Source of the DNA: Adhaeribacter sp.
GTDB taxonomy: Bacteria > Bacteroidota > Bacteroidia > Cytophagales > Hymenobacteraceae
Length of the DNA: 6,581 nucleotides
Assembly: GCA_028288395.1 (NCBI GenBank)
Contig: JAQBNV010000266.1
Coordinates: forward strand, 1 to 6,581
Reading direction: 5' to 3'
In this document: one piece after another, positions 1 to 6,581 of the stretch
Numbering within the stretch: position 1 is the stretch's first letter
How the letters are laid out: each line of letters begins with the position of its first letter
The notes under the pieces: model-generated
What the model saw: only the letters and a program-made list of their open reading frames with translations
Told to the model about the DNA's origin: nothing
Database searches by the model: none
Program-made: the position numbers and the translations under genes

Positions 1-1464
1 GGCGCCACCATTATGGCTATGATTCATGCTTTAGAAAATGTAAGAAAGCACCCGGAAAACCATCTATTTATGCCAGCGTTGCAACAGCAGTTGGATTTGG
101 CTTCGTTGGCCGCTAAACACGTGGTGAACTCCCTGGTGCTGAGCAGACCCAAAGACCTGCCGGTTCTGGAAGAAACCATTAGTCGGCTAAAAACCACTAC
201 TACTGACCTGGAAAAACTTTACGACAGGCAACACCTCGATTTTACGGTGCAACTAGATTTACACCGGTTCATCTCATTATTGCAATCGGCCATTCAGTAC
301 CTCGAAGATGGGTTGCTACTGCTTACCCGCATCAACCAAAAAAAGAAACTTTCTACGGCTACGCTAACCATTAAAAGAAAGCATAAATTATTACCTTCCT
401 GGGGAGCACTTTTCCGGTTCCAGAACGTGCCGCTGAAGCACACCTTGCGGCTCATGCTGGTAACTTCAGTAGGAATAGCCATTTACCAGGGCTTCGAGAT
501 TCCGCGGGGCTACTGGATTTCCTTAACCATCATGGTAGTATTACAACCGGATTTTGGCACTACCCAGCAAAAGTCATTACAAAGAGTGATAGGCACCTTT
601 TTAGGGGGAGTCCTGGGAACATTGCTCCTCATCCATCCCTTACCCAGTGTGGTTTTTATTTTAGCCGTAACAATTTTCTCTATTTTATTTATTTATTATC
701 AGCAACGCAATTATATAATTTCGGTTACTTTCCTAACCATGATGCTGGTGGCTATGTTCGAAGTTGCCGGGCCGATAGATTGGCATATTGCTGCGTTTCG
801 TTTACTGGCTACGGTACTAGGCGTCATTTTATCGGTAGCTGCCGCTTTCGTGTTATGGCCGGATTGGGAAAGGACGAAAGTGCGGCTTGTAATGGCGCGC
901 GGATTACGGGCAAATTTTAATTTAACCCATCAAATTCACCACGAATTATTATCCCAAACCGGGTTTCATGCCCGCATTATTGCCATGCGCCGGAAAGCCG
1001 AAAGTGCTAATATTAGCATAACGGAATCGGTGAAAATAGTACAATTAGAACCGGGCACAAAAAAACAAAAACAAAAAGCGGCGCAAAATATTGCCTTTTA
1101 TAATGCCCGCCTTACCCGCGAACTCACGTCCTTAGCGGCCCTGTTGCCTCAGTTAAAAGCTGCCAATCAAACCTTGGAAGAAACAGATGCTTTTTTAATG
1201 CAAGCCATGAGTCAGCTCGAAGAGACCATTACGGCTCTGGTTAGTGAAAAGAATACAAAAGAAATTATATCCCAGAACATTACTTTTTCTACCTCGGCAT
1301 TAAAAACCCAATTGCCTGCTACGCCCGCCGCTACTGTTCATAATCCAGCCCTACATATTGATACAGAGGTGCTGCAAGTGGAAGTAGTGCATGAACAATT
1401 AAATAAAATAGCCGATGCCATTTACCACATTTCCAAATCAGTTCATTTTCTGAACCAATATTGA
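1..1464 (+). CDS. FUSC/YccS-family integral membrane protein, C-terminal part (5' end outside window)
   Basis: This is the C-terminal portion of an inner-membrane protein of the FUSC (fusaric acid resistance-like)/YccS superfamily, thought to export aromatic or other organic acids; the substrate here is unknown. The frame is open to the left edge (G-A-T-I precede the first ATG at 13) and no ribosome binding site precedes that ATG. Full-length relatives are about 700 residues, so I treat the gene as truncated by the window, not as starting at 13. A soluble helical stretch comes first (to about 430), then a hydrophobic block at about 440-860 that reads as five or six membrane helices. It carries the family signature RGYWISLTIMVVLQPDFGTT (505-564) followed by QRVIGTFLGG, and ends at VLWPDW (850-867). 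A helical cytoplasmic tail rich in Lys, Glu and Gln follows to the TGA stop at 1462-1464. It converges on gldN with a spacer of about 500 bases. Family assignment is secure; function is not. Confidence 0.87.
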   Translation, partial: GATIMAMIHALENVRKHPENHLFMPALQQQLDLASLAAKHVVNSLVLSRPKDLPVLEETISRLKTTTTDLEKLYDRQHLDFTVQLDLHRFISLLQSAIQYLEDGLLLLTRINQKKKLSTATLTIKRKHKLLPSWGALFRFQNVPLKHTLRLMLVTSVGIAIYQGFEIPRGYWISLTIMVVLQPDFGTTQQKSLQRVIGTFLGGVLGTLLLIHPLPSVVFILAVTIFSILFIYYQQRNYIISVTFLTMMLVAMFEVAGPIDWHIAAFRLLATVLGVILSVAAAFVLWPDWERTKVRLVMARGLRANFNLTHQIHHELLSQTGFHARIIAMRRKAESANISITESVKIVQLEPGTKKQKQKAAQNIAFYNARLTRELTSLAALLPQLKAANQTLEETDAFLMQAMSQLEETITALVSEKNTKEIISQNITFSTSALKTQLPATPAATVHNPALHIDTEVLQVEVVHEQLNKIADAIYHISKSVHFLNQY

Positions 1465-1478
1465 AGTACTACAAGCAT

Positions 1479-1498
1479 TTAACTACTTAAGTAATTAA
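1479..1498. repeat. 20-bp near-perfect palindrome after the FUSC stop
   Basis: The sequence TTAACTACTTAAGTAATTAA reads almost the same on both strands. The core TACTTAAGTA (1484-1493) is a perfect 10-bp palindrome, and flanking TTAA arms extend it with only the 1483/1494 pair mismatched. It begins 15 bases after the FUSC stop codon. It has no loop and no U-run, so it does not look like an intrinsic terminator. A protein-binding site is possible, but in A/T-rich DNA such a palindrome can arise by chance. Confidence 0.35.
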
Positions 1499-1927
1499 CC
1501 TCTCTTTGCTGATACTTTAACTAAACAGGAATATAAGGTTATTTTGTTTTGCTGGAGCTTAACTGCGGTAGCAATATTATACTAATATTACTTTAGGTTT
1601 GCGCTTTTTAAATTTTGCTTTTTGCATTATCTGGCGCAGGGTTCCTGGCCCGAAAAGGTTAGCTACCGGTAATGGTTTCAACCAGAAGACTCCCTCCGGG
1701 AATGACCAACTCTATTCTTTTACATTCTTTTTAAAGGTTTAATGGAAGATGGTTCCCCAGTATTGGTATTAATTTATACAAAATTGCACAAACTATATTC
1801 CATAGAAAAATAAAGAAAAGATAGCCTTGTAAGCTTTTAAAAAAAGCTATTAATTATCTATGGAAAGTTCTAAATGAGATTTGATATTAGTTATGTTCTT
1901 TTGGCTAATTACAATTTGGGCTAAAAC

Positions 1928-1956
1928 AAAAAAGGAGCCTGATAGGCTCCTTTTTA
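1928..1956 (-). terminator. Bidirectional rho-independent terminator at the end of the gld operon
   Basis: A perfect 12-bp inverted repeat, AAAAAGGAGCCT (1929-1940) and AGGCTCCTTTTT (1944-1955), is separated by a 3-base loop. It has a GC-rich core (GGAGCC/GGCTCC). The A-tract on one arm becomes the U-tract of the transcript from the other strand, so the element works in both directions. On the minus strand it starts 15 bases after the gldN stop, which is ideal for ending the gldKLMN transcript. On the plus strand it would also stop readthrough from the FUSC gene about 465 bases upstream. Confidence 0.9.
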
Positions 1957-1970
1957 AATTTAAAATTTTA

Positions 1971-2924
1971 TTAATAACTCCATAAGCTGTATTCAAACTC
2001 TATCATTTCTTCCAACGCTCTTTGCGCAGCTAATATGGCTTGCTCCGAACCGCCGTGAATAGTTGCCAAGTCATCATCGTTCGGGTTAGAAACCTTTTTT
2101 ATATAAGATCCGAACATTCTCAAATCAAAAGCATCGGCCAGGTTTAGGTGACTAGCATTATTCTGCATGTTATACCAGATAGCTTCCTGCGGATGATTCC
2201 GGAAAACTTTTTCTAAATCTTTGTAAGCAAAAGCCCCGATAACATCGTCAAATCCGGTTACGGCATTTGGCACTTTTAAAGTAACCGCATTAATTTGATA
2301 GTACATCCGGGAGCGTTTTTTATCAAATATTACATCTTCCTTCAGTTCCAGCTTTTTGATATCACGCGGATTATATTCAATCGGCCCCATTGCTGCAGAT
2401 TCGGTTGGTGGCGGCGCAACATACTTGGCGCCTTGCTGCCGTCTTTTGGCAGCCTCAATTTGTGCCAATTGTTTATCTGCTTCCAGCCGGGCTTGTCTGT
2501 CTTCCTCTGTTTCTACTATCTCTTCACCCGGTTTTACCAATGTTTTACGATATTCATCCGGCGTCATGGTTTTCTTCAAAGAGTCATCTTTGTATACCGT
2601 TAACTCGCCGCGTTTTACCGCATCCATAATAATTTTAGTAACCTCATGGTTAACAGAGTAAAGCGGCCGGTTTTGTTTCTCTCGTAAATCAATTACCCGC
2701 CATACCGTACGGCGATACATCATATCGCTCTCCGGAATGGGCCTCACCGAGGGACTACCGCTATAAGCAGTATTAGCCGGAGCCGCAGGCTGTTGGGTAG
2801 CCGGGTGGGTTGGAGTTGCCTGTCTGGGTTGAGGAGCCGCAGGCGTGCCGGTACTTCTTGTCTGCCCCACCGATTGAACGGATACTCCCGCAACAAACAA
2901 AAGGATTAAATAAACTCTGTTCAT
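1971..2924 (-). CDS. gldN: T9SS ring-complex periplasmic protein GldN (PorN)
   Basis: GldN is a periplasmic component of the type IX secretion system that binds the lipoprotein GldK in the large ring under the outer membrane and connects it to the GldLM motor. The 317-residue product begins with a Sec signal peptide (hydrophobic YLILLFVAGVSV, probable cleavage near residue 20). A low-complexity linker rich in Pro, Ala, Thr and Gln follows (about 22-62). The conserved GldN domain then runs to the C-terminus and opens with RRTVWRVIDLREKQNRPLY (70-88). A charged helical segment with Glu, Arg, Gln and Lys lies near 130-165. The ATG is fixed by the signal peptide; an AGAAGG (2927-2932) sits only 2 bases from it, closer than a normal Shine-Dalgarno. 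The gene starts 14 bases after the gldM stop, is last in the operon, and is followed directly by a terminator. No GldO-like paralogue follows it. Identification rests on the conserved motif and gene order. Confidence 0.95.
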   Translation of the reverse strand: MNRVYLILLFVAGVSVQSVGQTRSTGTPAAPQPRQATPTHPATQQPAAPANTAYSGSPSVRPIPESDMMYRRTVWRVIDLREKQNRPLYSVNHEVTKIIMDAVKRGELTVYKDDSLKKTMTPDEYRKTLVKPGEEIVETEEDRQARLEADKQLAQIEAAKRRQQGAKYVAPPPTESAAMGPIEYNPRDIKKLELKEDVIFDKKRSRMYYQINAVTLKVPNAVTGFDDVIGAFAYKDLEKVFRNHPQEAIWYNMQNNASHLNLADAFDLRMFGSYIKKVSNPNDDDLATIHGGSEQAILAAQRALEEMIEFEYSLWSY

Positions 2925-2938
2925 GACCTTCTAAAATA

Positions 2939-4525
<1,587 letters not shown>

Positions 4526-4576
4526 ATACGATTAATAAATTATGATTTCGATGTTTATTATTAGGGCAAACGCCAG

Positions 4577-5383
4577 TTAGGCAACGGGTGCACGCATAGC
4601 GTTTAGCATATTACCGTAAACAGTATTCAGGGAATGTAAGTTCTGCGTAAGTCTGCCAACTTCATTTTTAAATTGCTCGGTATCCTTGGTTGCATCGGTT
4701 AAGTTATCCATTGCTACCGCTAAGCTACCATAGAATCTGTTCATTGATTTCAGGTGATTATTAGCATCCTGTAATTCCATTTCATAAACAGCATTTAAAG
4801 CACCTAAATTTTTGGTTACATTCTGCACCTGCTCATGGTACTGGCGGGCATCAGCTGTAGCACCAGCCATTTGGGTAATGGCTTCCACGGTCGTAGAATA
4901 AGCCTGGTTAATTTTTTCCAGGGAATTAGCCGCAGACTTTACTTTAGTCGTGTATTCCTGGGTGGCAATTGTTGCATTGCTCAAATCTGCCATCTGCGCA
5001 GTCGTTTCACTTAAACGATTTAATCCCTGACCTAATGAACTGATAGTAGCCGGTGTAACATTGGCATCCCGCAGCATTTTGTCTAAATCATCGGTAAGAG
5101 AAGGACCAGAAGCAATTTGTGGCACCTTTCTTTTCGGTCCATCGTAGTCATCGGCCAATTCAGGATAAACCCGGCTCCAGTCTACATCGTTGCCAGTTGG
5201 TTGGAATGCACTAAGGAAAAATATTAAGGCTTCTGTTCCCAGACCAACCATTAGCATTTCGTTTGCACCTTTCCAGTGTAGGATTTTAAAGAGAGCCCCT
5301 ATAATTACTTCTGCGGCTCCTATCCCATAAACTTTCGGCATTACTTTGTCAAAAAAGAAATTGCCACCTTTAGCTGTACTCAT
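4577..5383 (-). CDS. gldL: T9SS/gliding motor subunit GldL (PorL)
   Basis: GldL forms the pentameric proton channel of the T9SS motor around the two GldM helices. The 268-residue product has two N-terminal transmembrane helices: TM1 about 18-36 (YGIGAAEVIIGALFKILHW) and TM2 about 43-60 (MLMVGLGTEALIFFLSAF). Y19, K33, H36 and E51 align with Y13, K27, H30 and the key proton-handling E49 of Flavobacterium johnsoniae GldL (alignment from memory). Unusual details are a glutamate (E25) within TM1 and Gln61 where I recall a Glu in SAFEP. A Pro-containing linker (62-95) leads to a long helical, probably coiled-coil cytoplasmic tail (about 96-268). This tail contains about three copies of a 38-residue repeat with L-x3-N-x2-Y at 155-162, 193-200, 211-218 and 249-256. 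The protein is longer than the Flavobacterium homologue (about 215). The ATG is fixed by alignment at TM1. The gene is 95 bases from gldK and 51 from gldM. Confidence 0.97.
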   Translation of the reverse strand: MSTAKGGNFFFDKVMPKVYGIGAAEVIIGALFKILHWKGANEMLMVGLGTEALIFFLSAFQPTGNDVDWSRVYPELADDYDGPKRKVPQIASGPSLTDDLDKMLRDANVTPATISSLGQGLNRLSETTAQMADLSNATIATQEYTTKVKSAANSLEKINQAYSTTVEAITQMAGATADARQYHEQVQNVTKNLGALNAVYEMELQDANNHLKSMNRFYGSLAVAMDNLTDATKDTEQFKNEVGRLTQNLHSLNTVYGNMLNAMRAPVA

Positions 5384-5478
5384 TGTTCTTAACTGTTTAT
5401 TGTTTTTTGGTTTTTTTTGTTATCGGTATAAATATAAGAAATTTTATATTTATAAAAAAAATACAAATTGATTTATTT
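5384..5478 (-). promoter_or_regulatory. gldK-gldL intergenic leader with all-A/T hairpin
   Basis: This is the longest gap inside the operon. It holds a perfect 11-bp inverted repeat made only of A and T: TATAAATATAA (5427-5437), loop GAAATT (5438-5443), TTATATTTATA (5444-5454). On the mRNA strand it is preceded by an eight-base U-run and followed by A-rich single-stranded sequence running to the gldL start. It lacks a GC core, so it should not be a strong terminator. It could be an RNA processing or stability element, a weak internal promoter region, or only a by-product of A/T richness. No Shine-Dalgarno precedes the gldL ATG (leader ends GTTAAGAACA). Confidence 0.4.
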
Positions 5479-6504
5479 TTATCTCCGACCGTCTTCGGTA
5501 TCCCCCAGCATAATCATAGCACAGCGGAAACCGATATAAGAGCGGGCAGAATCCTGGTATTCAAAGTTGCGGGTACCGGTTTCCAGGTAATATGCAATAT
5601 CTTTCCAGGAGCCACCGCGTACCACTTTGCGGGGTTCATTATCATTAAAATAAGTTGGGTTCAAATCCCATACTACTGGCATGGCAGCTTCGTTGTAAGC
5701 ATCTTCGCACCATTCCGATACGTTACCGGCCATATCGTACAAGCCAAAATCATTAGGCAAATACTTTCCAACCGGAGCAGTATAACTGTAACCATCGCTG
5801 TAATAGTCGCCCCGGCCTGGCTTAAAGTTGGCTAGCATACAACCTTTGGCATTGCGCATATAAGGCCCGCCCCAAGGATAAGTAGCCAGATCGCGTCCAC
5901 CGCGGGCTGCATATTCCCATTCAGCTTCTGAAGGTAAGCGGTAGTTAACACTGGCCGCTAATTCATTTTCTAAATTCCGAGCGGTTTTTAGTTTCGTCCG
6001 CCAGTCACAGAAATATTTGGCCGCAAAATAATCAACTCCTACTACCGGATATTCGTCGAAAGCCGGGTGAGAATAATAATACTGCATCATCGGATCACCC
6101 ATGGAGTAAGTAAAATCCCGCATCCAAACAGTAGTATCCGGATAAAGCTCGGTCATTACATATTCCGGCGTCAGAATATCCATAGAATCCTGCTTTATAG
6201 CATCCATAAACTGCCGGTACTCATTGTTCGTGATTTCCGTTTCATCCATGTAAAAACCACGTATGGTAACCTGCTTATTCAGGTTAGACATAGAGGCTGC
6301 AATGTCCTCATCGGTCTGGCCCATGTGGAAAGTACCTCCCGGACAAGGCACCATGCCAAAAGGCACCTCTTGTGGATTAAACTCCGGGCGATCCTGCGAA
6401 CCATAAAGGTCACCAGTGTCTTTATTACCTCCACCCAGTAATCCGCAGCTGCTTAAATATCCTACCGCCAGAGCTAAAGAGAACAATTTGATAAACTTAT
6501 TCAT
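5479..6504 (-). CDS. gldK: T9SS ring-complex lipoprotein GldK (PorK)
   Basis: GldK is an outer-membrane-anchored lipoprotein that builds the periplasmic T9SS ring with GldN. Residues 1-20 are a lipoprotein signal peptide with lipobox LSSC (17-20), so Cys20 is the predicted lipidated residue. A short Gly/Asp linker follows. Then an FGE-sulfatase/SUMF1-type fold spans about 48-331, with EITNNEYRQFM (90-100), PVVGVDYFAAKYFCDW (153-168), YRLPSEAEWEYAARGG (188-203), YDMAGNVSEWCED (256-268), VVRGGSW (294-300) and GFRCAM (325-330). After GGSW, where catalytic formylglycine-generating enzymes have two active-site cysteines, this protein has KDIAYYLETG. It therefore looks structural, not enzymatic, as is known for GldK. 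At 341 residues it is shorter than Flavobacterium GldK (about 460), but the fold appears complete at both ends. It is first in the visible operon. GldJ is a paralogue with the same fold; the adjacent gldLMN makes GldK the better call. Confidence 0.95.
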   Translation of the reverse strand: MNKFIKLFSLALAVGYLSSCGLLGGGNKDTGDLYGSQDRPEFNPQEVPFGMVPCPGGTFHMGQTDEDIAASMSNLNKQVTIRGFYMDETEITNNEYRQFMDAIKQDSMDILTPEYVMTELYPDTTVWMRDFTYSMGDPMMQYYYSHPAFDEYPVVGVDYFAAKYFCDWRTKLKTARNLENELAASVNYRLPSEAEWEYAARGGRDLATYPWGGPYMRNAKGCMLANFKPGRGDYYSDGYSYTAPVGKYLPNDFGLYDMAGNVSEWCEDAYNEAAMPVVWDLNPTYFNDNEPRKVVRGGSWKDIAYYLETGTRNFEYQDSARSYIGFRCAMIMLGDTEDGRR

Positions 6505-6581
6505 AATCTATTACAAAGATAATTTTTACGACGATTTATTACTTTTTAAAGACAAGCAAATATATACCATTACAATTTTAA
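6505..6581 (-). promoter_or_regulatory. Upstream region of the gldKLMN operon with candidate Bacteroidota -7 boxes
   Basis: The 77 A/T-rich bases upstream of gldK contain two minus-strand matches to the Bacteroidota primary sigma -7 consensus TAnnTTTG: TATATTTG (6557-6564) and TATCTTTG (6514-6521). The distal one would give a 5' leader of about 45-50 bases, and its -33 TTG would lie at or beyond the window edge, so it cannot be checked here. The proximal one would put the start of transcription almost at the ATG and has no TTG at the right spacing. The distal site is the better candidate, but the motif is short and may occur by chance. Confidence 0.35.

Larger units (their letters stand above)
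1465..1970. other. Gene-free spacer between FUSC gene and gldN
   Basis: I see no credible coding sequence on either strand of this roughly 500-base stretch between two convergent genes. It is mostly A/T-rich. Four things stand out: a 20-bp near-palindrome just after the FUSC stop (1479-1498), a GC-richer block at about 1631-1710, a weak 7-bp A/T-rich hairpin at 1832-1848 (AGCTTTT, loop AAA, AAAAGCT), and the strong terminator at 1928-1956. No tRNA, rRNA or recognised riboswitch fold was found by eye. No clear intrinsic terminator lies directly after the FUSC stop, so its transcript may run to the bidirectional hairpin near 1950. Confidence 0.7.

Noticed and set aside
13..15. ATG at 13 as the true start of the FUSC-family gene
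   Set aside because: The frame is open upstream to the window edge, no ribosome binding site precedes it, and family members are about 700 residues long, so the real start is most likely outside the window.
294..482. Short minus-strand open frame inside the FUSC gene
   Set aside because: It lies fully antisense to a well-supported gene and its product resembles nothing recognisable.
1..1464. FUSC-family gene as an additional part of the secretion/gliding machinery
   Set aside because: It is convergent with the gld operon, separated by about 500 bases and a terminator, and belongs to a transporter-like family with no known T9SS link.
1594..1601. TAGGTTTG, a match to the Bacteroidota -7 promoter consensus on the plus strand of the spacer
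   Set aside because: There is no TTG at the expected -33 distance and no gene downstream before the terminator. A small RNA cannot be excluded, but nothing supports one.
2295..2661. Three overlapping plus-strand open frames opposite gldN
   Set aside because: They are antisense shadows of a strongly supported gene, overlap each other in different frames, and have no family-like features.
5384..5478. Internal promoter for gldL in the gldK-gldL gap
   Set aside because: The nearest -7-like sequence (TATATTTA) misses the final G, and the only TTTG upstream is 27 bases away, too far for the usual spacing of about 19-21.
5383..5835. 150-codon plus-strand open frame beginning at the gldL start and running over gldK
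   Set aside because: Its hydrophobic beginning comes from translating the T-rich spacer, and the rest is antisense to conserved gldK motifs.
6067..6441. 124-codon plus-strand open frame opposite gldK
   Set aside because: It is an antisense shadow with no recognisable protein features.

Overview
The window is a chromosomal segment from a member of the Bacteroidota. The evidence is a gldK-gldL-gldM-gldN cluster, which is confined to that phylum and encodes the core of the type IX secretion system (T9SS) and its motor. The AT-rich spacers, the lack of convincing Shine-Dalgarno sequences and the TAnnTTTG-like -7 motifs ahead of gldK fit the same phylum. The protein style suggests Cytophagales, possibly a Hymenobacteraceae/Adhaeribacter-like organism, but that finer placement is only an impression.

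Layout: (1) Positions 1-1464, plus strand: the C-terminal part of a FUSC/YccS-type inner-membrane protein whose start lies off the left edge. (2) Positions 1465-1970: a roughly 500-base gene-free spacer. It holds a near-perfect 20-bp palindrome, an isolated GC-richer block that could be a dispersed repeat, and a strong bidirectional hairpin terminator beside the end of gldN. (3) Positions 6504 down to 1971, minus strand: gldK, gldL, gldM and gldN in the canonical order with spacers of 95, 51 and 14 bases, apparently one transcription unit. Upstream of gldK there are only 77 bases before the window ends, containing two candidate -7 boxes. FUSC and the gld operon converge on the terminator.

How the genes work together, from established T9SS biology: GldL and GldM form the proton-driven motor in the inner membrane, with a 5:2 transmembrane helix bundle. 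GldM's periplasmic domains reach across the periplasm and contact the ring made of the lipoprotein GldK and the periplasmic protein GldN under the outer membrane. The motor powers export through the outer-membrane translocon and, in motile species, gliding. All four genes are intact and keep the hallmark residues: GldM R9 and Y17, GldL Y19, K33, H36 and E51, and the GldK lipobox Cys20. The FUSC gene is unrelated in function as far as can be seen.

This is a known system, not a new one. The points most worth a second look are lineage-specific details: a 38-residue repeat array with a recurring LxxxNxxY signature in the GldL cytoplasmic tail, an extra glutamate (E25) inside GldL transmembrane helix 1, and an all-A/T 11-bp hairpin in the gldK-gldL gap that could tune subunit ratios.
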